Positions 12,829 through 24,560 of a stretch of DNA of 64,000 nt are shown piece by piece. The DNA lies in assembly GCA_963920525.1 (NCBI GenBank), contig OY986435.1, positions 170,945,127-171,009,126 of the forward strand. The letters run 5' to 3'. The notes beneath the pieces are model-generated. The model did not search any database and was not told the origin of the DNA. It saw only the letters and a program-made list of their open reading frames with translations. The number at the start of each line of letters is the position of its first letter. Within the stretch, counting starts at the first letter, position 1. Source of the stretch: Dichetophora obliterata. Its lineage: Eukaryota > Arthropoda > Insecta > Diptera > Sciomyzidae. A program made the translations under genes and the position numbers.

Positions 12829-14000
12829 AAGGGTGGTTAAATTTTAAGGGCCGATGTTGAATGTGAACCACACCTAAACGTCAAGTTTTTTTTTGCATTT
12901 CATTTAACATTTCTTAATTTCAGACTAATTCAATTTAAACCATGGAAAGATACACAATCAAGCAACGCGTAGCAACGAAGCACTTCGTGATTTTTTCGGT
13001 CAATTTAATCGTCCAAATGTGCGTACAATCTGAAAAATCGTGCAAAAATTTGAGCAAACCGGGTCTGTAGGAGATGTGAAAACACCAGTGCATCCTCGTA
13101 CAGCTCGTGCTGCAGAAAATATTGCTGCTGTTCGCGATAGTGTAGCTGAAGTGCCGTCCACCTCAACTCGTCGTCGTGCCCAACAATTGCACCTCTCACG
13201 CACGTCGTCGATGAACATTATGCATAAAGACTTGCATTTACACGTTTACAATTGACTCAAGACCTAAAGCCTCTTGACCATTTCAAGCGTCGTCAATGGT
13301 CAGAATCAATTTTCGAAGAAAATCATCTTCAGTGATGAGGCACATTTTCACCTCAGTGGATTCGTCAATATGAAGAATTACCGTATTTGGGCGAATGATA
13401 ATCCAAGATTGTCGGAAAACCAATGCACCCACAAAGAGTGACTGTTTGGTGCGGTTTATGGGCTGGCGGCATCATCGGGCCGTATTTTTTCCAAAATGAG
13501 GCCGGTCAGACAGTTACTGTGAATGGTGTTCGCTATCGTGAGATGATAACGAACTTTTTATGGCCCGAATTGAAAGATATGGATGTGGACGATATGTGGT
13601 TTCAACAGTTAGGTGCCACTTGCCACACAGCTAACGAAACAAAGGATCTTTTGCGCGACAAATTCAATGGCCGTGTTATCTCACGTGGTGGCGATGTTAA
13701 TTGGCCGCCAATATCATGTGATTTGACACCGTTGGACTTCTTTCTTTAGGGTTATTTGAAAGAAAAGGTGTTGTCGATAAGCCAGCAACAATTCAAGAGC
13801 TAAAGGTTGAGATAATTCGGCACATTAACGGCATGCAACATCAATTATGCCTCAGCATCATCGAAAATTTGGACCATCGGATGGAGGTGTGCCTCCGAGG
13901 TCGCGGCTGCCATTTGGCCAATATTTTGATCTATATATAATTCAACCATACCAATATTATCATCAAAATCAACATCGGACCTTAAAATTTAACCAACCTT
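12829..14000 (+). mobile_element. mariner element, full length but coding-dead
   Basis: The 1,172-bp element is flanked by TA at 12,827-12,828 and 14,001-14,002. The terminal inverted repeat is AAGGGTGGTTAAATTTTAAG at the left, with the near-perfect complement ending AACCAACCTT at the right, about 28 bp in all. It sits inside the 5' terminal segment of the Helitron-like element. Confidence 0.88.
12942..13900 (+). pseudogene. mariner transposase pseudogene
   Basis: The start MERYTIKQRV at 12,942 is followed by the paired-domain-like DNA-binding region in several frames (KFEQTGSVGDVKTPVHPRT, then RDSVAEVPSTSTRRRAQQL). The catalytic domain runs from 13,423: VTVWCGLWAGGIIGPYFF, FQQLGATCHTA and PPISCDLTPLDFFL. 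In active mariners the second motif reads QQDGA; here the aspartate is leucine, so a catalytic residue is lost. Multiple frameshifts and the stop at 13,747 confirm inactivity. Confidence 0.85.
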
Positions 14001-14009
14001 TAGTATAGA

Positions 14010-17000
14010 TAAAGCGTGCAAGTTTATCAGCTTTATAAATTTAAATGAAGAAGCCTTTCACAAACCAGATATATTTGCTTTTTGATTTAGGTGGGCAAAC
14101 CTTTATCATGAAGAAGCTGTTTTTGTTTTTCGAAAGTAAATTAATTTTTTATCAGATGCCGTTAAAAAATCAATGAGAGTTAAGAATTTGTGAATTGGAA
14201 CAAAAGTATTAAATATTTTATTCTCAAAATTTCAGAAATCATTTTGAAAATTACAACTTCAAACTTATTGACAACATATGACAATATATTGCAGCTGACA
14301 TATCAGCTGCAAATGCACAATCGACTGTAAGGACTGTTCTTGTACCCTGCCTGATAAAAAGAACTAATTGCTTAAATTAAAATATTGCCACTTTGCAAGA
14401 ATACCCTTATTTATATTAAACGTACATTAAAAAATAGCTTAACATTTTAAAGTAGGTCGTTGAAGGATTTTATTACAATAACTAGCTGATATACGCGATG
14501 TTACTCGAGGTTCATTTATATATACATTTTAATATACACTTCTCGATTAAATGTTTTTTAAATTCTCGGATAGTGAAAAACATGTTGAATTTTATGTTTA
14601 AGCTACCGTTAGAAAGCTAATTGAACGAACTTTAATCAAAAAAGTTTTGAAATTTTTTTTTTGTTGGGGGTTCCACCTCTTGCTCACCGCTAATTGAATT
14701 CAAAGAAGGGGTACGAAAAATATATTTTAAAATTAAAAACAATTTAAATATTTTATTAAATTTTTTATTAAATATTTTATTAATATTTTATTTACTTAAT
14801 GTAAAAGCTAGCAAAATTACCTTTTCAACAATATAAAAATTATGGTGGGACTCAATGCGTCCTTGAGATATGGACATTTTAACATCTAAACAAAAATTTA
14901 TATAAAAAAAATTAAAGTTTTTTCCTAAATGACCTCTATATTACTTTATAAAGTCAACATATAAAAAAAAATTAAATTTTTAACAAAAAAAATTTTAATG
15001 ATATATATAAAAAACAGCGGAGATATCGGTATCAAAAGTAAAAACTTTGATTTTTATTTAATTTTTTTCTCATTCATAGCTATCAAAGTTTTATGTAAAA
15101 TATATATCAGCTGCGTTTTTTCCATGGGAGATCAGGATCATATCATCGCATTTCATCATCGCAAGAAAGCAAAAACAACAAATGATCCAGCAAGTGAGCT
15201 GGACATTTAAATTGATCTAATTCTATGTTTTAAAGTGTTGAGGGCGCAACTGTAAAAGTAGACAACACTTAGACGTTATCGACGGCTAGATGATGCTGCG
15301 ACTGAAAAAACTGGCAGTACTGCATTATTTGACATTTTAAAACTTTGGTAGCAATAGCATTTTCGCAAAACTTACCTGCTAGCTACATCAGAAAATCAGA
15401 TATTCTTCTGTAAGCAGAAAATAGCGCTATCTGTCTGTAACCCCAAACGTGTGGGGTTAAATTTGAAGAAACTTTTGGTAGACATCATTAGGCTATTCTC
15501 CGCAAGGTGTCAAGTTTGTACCCACAGTACTTACAAATGCGGCGCCATCTATCTGTGAATTTAAAGAACAGATCAAGACCAGTGAAATAATTGTGCTAAC
15601 CAGATGCGCATATGTTTTATTATATCGTCATATAGCTGAAACTGATTACATAAAAATATTTACTTCTACAGCATTCTATTCACGGTCTTCTTTTCGATGA
15701 AATGGTGATATAAATACAACATTTAAAGTACCATTGGTAAAGAACTGAGTGACAACGGTGACACAATAGTGAGAAAATATAGAGCCATCACAACAAAACA
15801 GATTGAGCAGGCGGGGGCGTGAGGTGGGGAGCCAAAAAAATTAATTAGATTGCTATAAGGAAGATTTTATACGAACCAAAATGTTCATAATTACTCTAGA
15901 CACACAACTTCATTTTCAGAGATAAATTTTAGAGATAACTTTAAAACAAAACTCTGTTTTATTAATAGTCTGGTATGAAAAAAATAGATTTTTATCCTCA
16001 ACTTTTGATTTGAAAGAGATATTGGGGTAATTTTTTCACATAAATTATTTTTAAGACTTGAATTTTTTTTAAAAATTATAAAAACAACATTTTGGAGAAA
16101 AAAAAATCTCGCGAAAAAAATCAAAGGGGGTACCCTTGTTGTTTTGATGACAAAAACAGTAAAATAATTTTTGCTATTAGCTGAAAGAATTTTTGCAAAT
16201 AAATGCTATGTCATATGAAAGATAGCCAGATGTGGTATTTTTAATTGATTTCATTTTTACAACTACAATTTTTGAGTAATTTTTTGAGTAAAAAGTCAAT
16301 ATGTTGGACCTTTTTTGACATAATCATAAAACATATATACACTGACTTAACGGTACAGTTCAACCTGTTTTTGTGAAGTGATTTTATTAAACTTTTCAAC
16401 AAAAAGAATGTGAATGAAATATATTAATGGACAGCGGAGATATTTGCATCGAAAAACAAAATTTTGGTTTTCATGTCGTTTTTTTCTCATTCTTAGGTAA
16501 CGATGTTTTATGAAAAAGTCGTTGCACTAAAAATTTCTCCAATTTTGAATATATGTGAGTGTTTTTCATGCCAAAATAACAAAAAAAAAATTAAAATTAA
16601 ATACACAAAAATCTCCGATAGTAAAAAGTTTTATAATAACATAATTACCGTTAGTTGAAAAATTTCGGAGGGGGCGTGGCAAAAACTAAGTATGTAACAT
16701 TTTAAGTTAGAATGCACTTAATATGTATACCTAGTATAAAGGCCGTGTATATATAAATGTATACCTAGATTTGTATAAAGGCCGAACAAACAAACAAAAA
16801 ATGAGTTTTATTACTATAGATTATTTATTTTTCATTGATTTATTATAATTAATTCCGCATCTATGAAAAACTGCATGATTTGGGATAAAGGGTAGTTTTG
16901 TGGGATTTTTTTAATATCAGCTTTTATTGGCATCACCGAAATGGCAAAGGAAAAGTTTTAGGTCGTGCGTTTTGACACTTATATAGTAAAATTTTTACAA

Positions 17001-17038
17001 CGCAGACTAAAGTACGATCAACGGCCGACCGACCTAAA
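14010..17038. other. 3 kb AT-rich stretch; weak dispersed direct repeat; possible Helitron end
   Basis: A block beginning CAGCGGAGATAT at 15,015 recurs at 16,432, each followed by a T-rich TTTTTTTCTCATTC segment and then ATGTTTTATG-like sequence. At 14,482 the sequence CTAGCTGATATACGCG looks like a Helitron 3' terminus read on the minus strand, but no matching start was found. No gene was recognised. Confidence 0.4.
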
Positions 17039-18887
17039 GGTCAAATTATAATAGACGTAATGTAAAGTAACGAAATGTTGTCAACTGTCATCGGGACGGG
17101 GCGTAATGTTAGAAAACGGTGTAGCAATTATAATAGGCAGTAACTAGACAGTTGTTTGTCGTAAATAATTGCACGTTCCCGTACAAGTGCAATTAAAACT
17201 TCGTCATCCATAGCTGTGGATATATAGAACTATCACATTAATATCGAAAACTCAACAAAAGCGTAGTTCAGTTCATAATATAAAATAGCGCATTAATCGA
17301 ATCTAACCTCAATGTTTAGTTGTTCTTTGAACAGACGTAATGTGAAGTAACGTAGAAATCGAAATCCAACGGATCTTTACGTCCCGTTACATTACGTTAC
17401 GTTTATTATAATCAGTTGTATAAGAAAGTATTGTTTGCAAAGAAGTAAAATATAAGGAAATGGTGTTGTTAACACGTACACTGTACGTGAGCTGTAAACC
17501 ATTCGTAAATTGTGCGAGCGAGAAAGAGAGTGTTTTTTGACATTTCTGAGAACCCTGGCAATTGATTGGAAGACTCCTCAGCAAAATAGTTGAAAATAGT
17601 TTAATTTTAAGTATTTTTCACTGCTTAAAAAGCAACAAAATGAAAGAAAAAAATCACAAAAATAAATGCAACATGAGTTGTGCATTTAAGAGTTGTAAAA
17701 GTTCCCGAAAACTTAAAAACAATCCGCTTTCGTTCCACAGGTAAATATGTCCACACGGTTTCATTTCTTTTTACAAAAGTGCTTTATTAAGTTTCTAACG
17801 ATGTTTTTTTATCTTATTTGTATTAGAAATGTATATATTTCTAATTAAAAATGGTTTAAAAATGCAAATTAGACCCGTTGATTTTGCGCCAGTTTGATCA
17901 AACCACATCTGTCAAAACACAAACACTTCTTCAGGAGCGCAGTCTTTTTTCACAGTAGAAAAATTTTTTGGGCGCTCTTGTTTTCAGCATAGTGAATCAG
18001 ATACTCAACAACTAGGCACAAACACCCAAAAAATAAGGATTTTAAAAAATTAACCTAATGAATTTTGTAATTAAAGTTGAAGTTAAGAATTTATTGGGTT
18101 ATCAAATTTAAAAAAATTACCTAAAAATATTGCTGTTTTTCTAGTTTTTCAACAAAACTAAGCTTTAAAAGTATTAAAACAAAGGTAATGCGCGCATATA
18201 TTCAATGAGGTGTGAAAAATAAAATTCCATGCATAACTTTTTAAGATATAATTTTTTTTTATAATTTGAATTTGTCTGAAAAACTAGTGGTTTCCCTTTT
18301 ACGAAAGCAATATATTAAAAACAGAATTATTGAAAAGATAACTACATCCAGAAGTACTGAAGATAGCAAAGCCTGTGTTGTACTTACTGAGGTTTGTAAT
18401 CCCTAAGCAGCGGCCGAAGGCCTCCTATTAATACATTTAGTAATTTTTATTAAATTTGGAAAAATCTCGGAAATTTATGATACCCATAAAGGTTAGTTTT
18501 GTTGGAAAACTTAAAAAATCAGCTAGATTTTTAGTCCACTTTTTCCAACGTTCGATGCCTATAACTTCTAAGCCAACTGCGAGCGATCTGAAATTTTTTA
18601 AATAATTAGAGTTGTTGCTATTCTTGACACGTTCCTAAAATTTTAATGCATAAGAACAAACTTTAGCAGTTTGGGCCTTCTTTTACGATACAACCGAATA
18701 CGGCCCTTTGTGATTGTTTCTGTATTTGTGTGAACCAATACCAATATAAAAAATACCACACTTTTCTGCTATTACACCACTTCCTTATATTTTACTTCTT
18801 TGATTGTTTGAAACAATAAGTGAAAGAACACACTGCTCAATTGACATTAGACCACATTACGTTACTTCTATTATATGTAATTGGACC
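17039..18887 (+). mobile_element. THAP-domain DNA transposon remnant (Kolobok- or P-like)
   Basis: Ends pair as GGTCAAATTATAATAGACGT at 17,039 and the complement GGTCCAATTACATATAATAG at 18,887. The flanks are TAAA (17,035) and TTAA (18,888), suggesting a TTAA-type duplication with one change, which would favour Kolobok. A further inverted copy of the terminal word lies near 17,385-17,413. The only recognisable coding part is a THAP exon at 17,640-17,740. P elements also carry THAP domains but make 8-bp duplications, which I do not see. The superfamily is uncertain. Confidence 0.5.
17640..17740 (+). pseudogene. THAP zinc-finger first exon of a transposase
   Basis: ATG at 17,640 opens a frame with MSCAFKSCKSSRKLKNNPLS then FHR, matching the start of a THAP domain (C-x2-4-C followed by the FHRFP-type block). 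It ends at CCACAG|GTAAAT, a good splice donor just where THAP transposase first exons often stop. No downstream exon with the later C-x2-H pair was found. The remaining coding part is lost or too decayed to recognise. Confidence 0.5.
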
Positions 18888-18912
18888 TTAACGCACTATT
18901 CAGTTTTGGGCA

Positions 18913-19340
18913 TTAACATAGCCCCCATAAAAAGAAATCGAGAACAGGACCACTTCTGGAAATAAAGTTGTCACCAAATAGATTTTGCAATAAATTGATG
19001 GCTAAGCACGCTGTATGGCAAGTTGCGCCATCTTGTTGGAACGAAATGTCGTCGATGTTTAGTTGATTGATTCTTGGAAACATAAAATCAGTCAGAATGG
19101 CACGATAGCGCTCGCCATTCACCGTGACGGCAGCTCCTTCCTCATTTCGAAAGAAATAAGGACCGATGTTGCTGCCAGCGTGTAAACTGCACAAAACAGT
19201 CAATTTTAATGGATGTAATGGTGATCCGTAAATGGCTTGAGGATTGTCTTCGCTCCTTATACTGCAATTTTGCTTATTGACGAAGCCAATTGCTTGCGCA
19301 GTAGGCCGATTATGTTGACCGTAAAATGGACGAAGTGATC
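18913..19340 (-). pseudogene. mariner transposase relic (catalytic part)
   Basis: The minus frame reads NKQNCSI upstream, then GSNIGPYFFRNEEGAAVTVN, GERYRAILTDFMFP and FQQDGATCHTACLAINLL, then FISRSGPVLDFFLW. These are mariner motifs with the QQDGA aspartate kept, but the NWPPRSCDLTP block has collapsed to a short deletion before LDFFLW. No terminal repeats were seen; both ends are truncated. Confidence 0.78.
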
Positions 19341-20156
19341 ATGCAGCTAAAAAACATCCTTTGTATGGTGGCATTTCACACAAGATTTGTCTCCAAATTG
19401 TGTTTTTTTTCATAAAAGTTTTTTATGTTTCATTAGTTAAAAATGTTTTATACGTTTTTTTTATATCAATATAATCTTTTGAGGTCGCAATACACTTATT
19501 TTTTGGTGTGTTTTTTACGCTTTTAAGACTTTATCAACTACTTTGTACCAAAAATCGGGGGATTATTAGACTTTTTCTTTACCTCTTCGCTATGCAAAAC
19601 AAAAAAAAATCCAACATAAATTAAATTTTCTAAACAGAACTACAAAAAATTGTTTGTAATTAAAATTTGGCAAAATTAATATTAATGTATGGTTTTGTGT
19701 GATAACATATATACATAGCTGTGCGTTAGAGAATGCGAAGAAAGCTTAATGACTTGTTTTTAATACAACAGATGAACCCACATGACCTTAGATTTCAGGA
19801 AGCAAAAATGTTGTTTGTATAGCTTTGTATACGTAAACACTTCTTGAATTCGTTTTGATTTAAGTACAAATTAAATGTAAAGGGCTAAAAAATGCAAAAA
19901 ACCATAAAATTATAATGCCTGAAATTTTGTCACAAAAGTGCACAAATTTTATCGAAGCAGAACGTAAGGTTAAAGTAAAACATTCAGTTTTACTTGCATT
20001 ATTTTCAATTTTTTTCGTGCCGTAGCACAGTGGACAAAAATCAAAAAGTTTGTGTCTTGAAATCCTGCAAATTTAGTATCAATCGACAGGTAATACTTAG
20101 ACTATTGATAATTCAAGATACTGGAGCAATACAATGAGTTTTGGTTGAGCTGCAAC
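19341..20156. other. No feature seen
   Basis: AT-rich sequence without recognisable motifs. Confidence 0.4.
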
Positions 20157-20699
20157 CAGTGGCGTAAAAAGCGGGCGCAACTATGCCAGGGGCGCCCTCA
20201 AGTTCCTTGATGAAAATGATTCCAATTCGATTTAATTTTGAATACTGATTCCGTATTAAAAATTAATTATAATACTAGCCATACTATCAAATTGATTCCA
20301 CGGCATTAAAATTTAATAAAAAATTTTATTAAAATATAATACAGAATGACTTAGAAGTTAAATGCCATATTCACCATAGTATTGAATTGATTCCAAGGGT
20401 ATAAAATATCGTTGTAATATTTGAACTGTATGAAAATGTATAATAAAATAAATTAAAAAAATTTTATATTCAATTGAGAAGTATTAAATTTAATGCTTTT
20501 TGTATTAAAAATCTGTAAACTTTATTACAAATTTATTCCAAGATTTCTAACCGTGAATATTTACTTTCATATTTTTAGCAAGTCAGCTTCTGATGTTATA
20601 AAGGGTGATTTTTTAAGCGTTTGGTTTTTGAAAATTGAAATAAAAAACAGAAAACTTGCAATAGTGTATAAAATACTTATTTGGGGCGATACATCAATG

Positions 20700-21179
20700 C
20701 CCAATGATAAAATTTTTTTTTTTAAAAGTATTTCATGTACATGTTCCCCGCGGATACACCTGAGGTGTTCCATCCGTAAGCTCCAATTTTGTTATACTTT
20801 TTCCAGCATTTCGGGCGGTATCTAACCAATGACAGCTTTAACGTTGTCTTCCAGGTCTGCAATTGTTTATGGCTTGTCTCTGTACACGAGAGATTCTACG
20901 TAGCCCCACAAAAAAGTCTAGTGGGGTGAAACTACATGATCTTGGCGTCCAATGGACTGCTCCAAACCATGAGATTAATTGCTAACGAAACTTGCCTCTC
21001 AATAGGTCCATGGTATCACGTGCCGTGTGGCATGTGTCACCATCTTGTTGAAACTTTATATAATCCAAATCACATTCTTCCATTTTTAGGCAAAAAAAAA
21101 TTCGGTAATCATCGCACGGTACCTTGCTCCGTTGTGTTTTTCATTATTTTTGAAAAAGTACGGTCCAATGATGCCGCCG
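20700..21179 (-). pseudogene. mariner transposase, carboxy-terminal half
   Basis: In shifting minus frames: GGIIGPYFF, GARYRAMITEFFLPKM, FQQDGDTCHTARDTMDLL and TPLDFF. Several frameshifts and stops interrupt it. It is the continuation of the fragment at 23,937-24,560. Confidence 0.78.
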
Positions 21180-23936
21180 CACTCTGGTCGAAATCAGTGA
21201 TCTAGCGTAAGAAAATCAAAATTTTCGACGTTCAAAATCTACTAAAATTTGATTGCCAGCCGATAACTAACTGCTCATTTAGTAAATCGATAATTTCCAA
21301 ATTGATAAATTTGCTTTAATTGATCAACTGTGAGCTTTCAAACACAGCCTATGTTAAAACAGCTGTGACAAAAACATTTTGCCGCCTTTTTACATGTGTG
21401 CAGATTGTGCTGAAAAATTGTGAAGAATCTTATTCCTAAATTGTTTGTTTTGGTTTTTGTAATAGTTAAAGGTATGTAGTTAAAAAAAAAAGTGTTTCGT
21501 GACTTGTGCAATATATGTTATGGTAGAAAATTGTGGTAGAATTCAACAACATTGCTAACTCCTTTTTTGCGACCGAACTTGAACTTCTGTAAAGCAAAAC
21601 TTATTTCAGAGGTGTTTCGAGGTAAAGAGACTGTTGTTTTATGTTAATATGTTTTGGCTACTTTGTGAAATGTCTCACATCTGCTGCGTTGACTTGCGTC
21701 TTCTGACTCTGTTTTAATTTTTAGGCACCATGTCGGTCTCCAAACGCTCCCTTTTTTCAGTATGGTATGGTGAAAAAGACGCAAAAAAAAAAATTGTCAG
21801 CACTGATGGAGTATGTTTTTTCGAATGTTATTGAGAAAGCAAACTGCACTGAGGAGGAGTACAATTTAGTTATTAAACAAATGACAAATTTTTGCACAGG
21901 GGTGACTGCAAAGTGGCGAGCATGCCATAGGAATTGTAAACGGTTCGAGGATAAATACAAAGTTTGGTTGGACGAAGACTTAGTTCTTGTATGTTCTTCT
22001 GAAAATGCTCAAAAAGGAGCAGGTAGAAAACAAAAGGAAATTGCTGATTGCCACGCAAAATATCAGAACACCAAAGTTTCGAAACTTGTCGAAGGCAATA
22101 CATGCAATGAACTAATGACAGCGACTCGCGTCAGCTTATACAAAGCTGGAAAACGGAGTGCATCGCAAGTTATTTCAATGCTAGGCACTGATTCCGATGC
22201 GTCTTCAAAAATAAAAAGAAGTCTTGAATTAAACCAACAGCTCCCTATCAAGGATACGCCCGAGAAAGCGTTGGCTCTGTATATTGATGGAGGGTATACC
22301 AAAAATTCATATCAACTTATGCAATCTGGTGCAAAAGCTCGCAATAGCGATTGATATATACCCAACATACGATGTTATGCTAGCCGCCAAAAAGAGCTGT
22401 TATGCAGATGCAAAAAGAACCGAAGAGTGTTGTGCTGAAGTTTCCTTGCAAGAACTACTGGATCACACAGTTAAAAGAATTGTTGAAGCCCACCCGGAGG
22501 CATTCAGCCAAATATCTGTTGATGAAAAGAATTATGAACATCCAACTGTCATTTATAAATGGGGATGCGATGGGAGTTCGGGACACGCAACGTATCGGCA
22601 AAGATTTACCAATACTGAGCACAATATGGTAGATGAACATTTGTTTGCAATTTGTATTGTGCCACTACAAGTACAATGGCGTAGCAGCATACTCTGGAAA
22701 AATCCGCGGCCTTCTTCAACTCAGTATTGCAGACCTCTCAAAATAATGTTTGCAAAAGAGTCCGCAGATTTGATTCGTGCCGAGATTGAAAAAATTAAAT
22801 TACAAATTATAAAACTTGAGCCCACGCTTCTGAGCTGTTTTCAAGTTCAACACTACTTGCAGCTTAAAATGATTGATGGCAAAGTGTTTAGCGTAATTGC
22901 AGAGACTTCCTCGCAAACATGCGGAATTTGTAAGGCATCGCCGAAAATTCTGAATGACCTTGATCACATTATGAGCTTGCCGAGTAACGAAGATTTGCTT
23001 CAATTCGCACTGTCGACCTTGCATGCATGGATTCGCTGTTTCGAGTGTATATTACATGTAGGATATAGACTACCAATCAAAAAGTGGCAGGTCCGCGGCT
23101 TGGACAAGATAGTAATCAACCAAAGAAAAGCAGAGATCCAAGATAGATTTAGGGTTGAAATGGCATTATTGGTGGATATCCCAATGCAAGGTTCTGGCAA
23201 CACGAACAGTGGCAATACAGCTCGAAGTTTTTTTGAACACCATGAATTGTCTGCTCAAATAACCGGCGTAAATGTAAATCTAATTCAAAGACTAGGTGTG
23301 ATTTTACGCTCTATGGCCTCCGGATACGAGGTAAATATTTGCAGATTTCGTGAGTACGCCTTACAAACCGCAAAGATATTTGTAAATGAATATCCATGGT
23401 TCTACATGCCTAGCTCGGTTCATAAGATATTGATTCACGGAGCTGATATAATTGAATGTGTATCACTTCCTATTGGTATGATGTCGGAAGAGGCCTTGGA
23501 AGCTAGGAACAAAGATTTCAGAAATTTTCGACTGAAGCATACACGTAAAACTTCGCGCATAAATACAATGGAGGATCTTATGAACTCTTTATTAATTTCT
23601 TCAGATCCTTTAATACCAAGTTTATCCAAAAACCCGTCTCGTCATTCCAATAAAAACATTTTTTTGGATAGGGAGATGAAATATCTGCTTTTAGATGCTT
23701 CTAAAGTATCAGAAAACTCCGATTCAGACTGGAGCACTGACGCTGAATAATTTTATAATTAAAAAAAAATTAAAAAATTAATAAAAAAAAATTAAAAAAA
23801 ATTAAAAAAATTAAAAAAAATTAAAATTTAGTGCCTTATTAGGTTACTGTTCCAGAAAAATTATCATTTGGTAGAAAACTTTATTTTTTTAAGTTATTAA
23901 TTTTCTTACGCTAGATCAGGCAAATCGGCCACTGTG
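21180..23936 (+). mobile_element. Transib (RAG1-like) DNA transposon, complete ends
   Basis: The 2,757-bp element has a perfect 5-bp duplication CGCCG at 21,175-21,179 and 23,937-23,941. The left end reads CACTCTGGTCGAAATC, the right end (complement) CACAGTGGCCGATTTG; both continue into a shared TGATCTAGCGTAAGAAAAT block, giving an imperfect inverted repeat of ~37 bp. Transib elements are known for 5-bp GC-rich duplications and ends starting CACWRTG, the same heptamer used by RAG1/2. The right heptamer here is exactly the consensus recombination signal heptamer CACAGTG; the left differs at one position (CACTCTG has two changes). Its transposase gene has two frameshifts. Confidence 0.93.
21730..23750 (+). 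pseudogene. RAG1-like Transib transposase, two frameshifts
   Basis: Translation most likely starts at ATG 21,730 (MSVSKRSLFSVWYGEKD); an 11-A run at 21,783-21,793 has one base too many and shifts the frame. The frame then runs to 22,354, where a second one-base shift near 22,345 moves it to the frame ending at 23,750. Aligned to RAG1, the catalytic triad is present: Asp in WGCDGSSGH (22,569; RAG1 D600), Asp in MIDGK (22,875; D708) and Glu in EALEARNKD (23,499; E962). Zinc ligands CGIC (C727/C730) and HKILIH (H937/H942) are also kept. The core from 22,360 onward is uninterrupted for over 460 residues. It lacks the intron found in the 46.9 kb copy. The damage could be real or could be homopolymer assembly error. 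Confidence 0.9.
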
Positions 23937-24560
23937 CGCCGGCCCAAAAGTCGCACCAAACAGATCATTTTTTAGGGTGCATTGGCAACTCTTTAACTGC
24001 CCATGGCTGCTATTCAGACAAAGTTCAGCAATTTTGTTTGTTGACGTACCCATTAAGCCAAAAATGAACTTCGTCGCTGAAGAAAATTTTTCAACAAAAA
24101 AGTTTATCTTCATTCAACTTTTCTAAGGACCATTCACCAAACAAACGACGTTGTGGTAGGTCGCTTCTTGCATCGGCTTCAGTTCTTGCATCAGCTGTAT
24201 TTTATATGGTTTCATACCGATGTCCTTACGTGAAATCTTCCAAATGTTCGAATAACACAAGACCAATTGCTGACAACGGCGACGAATTGACATAGCGCGA
24301 TCTTCGTTGACACTGACATACAGCAACAATATTCTCCTCACCACGCACTCTCCGCATACTGGTTGTTAAATTAACGTCCAATAAGGTTAAGCTGGTGTAG
24401 AATTTGGTCACAATAGCTTGAATGACCTGTTCGGTAGGTCGACTATGACGACCATAAATGGACGTAATTTGCAAAACACTTTCCTCACAGAGCACATATT
24501 TTGATAATAAAATTCAATGATTTGCAAGCGCTGTTCATTTGTTAGTTTATTCATGGTAAA
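23937..24560 (-). pseudogene. mariner transposase, amino-terminal half
   Basis: The minus frames give MNKLTNEQRLQIIEFYYQN (24,557 downward), RRCQQLVLCYSNIWKISRKD, YKIQLMQELKP and, in 24,113-23,937, a block starting KINFFVEKF, followed by ELPMHPKK and WCDFWAG before the Transib boundary. At least three frameshifts are present. MNKLTNEQR is a typical mariner start. Confidence 0.8.

Larger units (their letters stand above)
11075..14009 (-). mobile_element. Non-autonomous Helitron-like element containing three younger insertions
   Basis: On the minus strand it begins TCTATACTA (complement of 14,001-14,009), is interrupted by the mariner, resumes TATTATATAAAAGGAGACTC (complement of 12,809-12,828), and ends GCGGGTATTTGCTAG at 11,075. 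The bases outside are A and T. TC start, CTAG end and insertion between A and T without duplication are Helitron hallmarks. The same start and end occur in the + strand copy at 54,022-56,518. No Rep/helicase frame was found. Inside it lie a palindromic MITE (11,932-12,083), a Harbinger-type MITE (12,112-12,576) and a mariner (12,829-14,000). I do not see a clear 3' hairpin, so the superfamily call is tentative. Confidence 0.62.

Noticed and set aside
14482..17038. A fourth Helitron-like element starting at CTAGCTGATATACGCG on the minus strand
   Set aside because: No matching TC...TATATAAA start followed by T was found, so boundaries cannot be supported.
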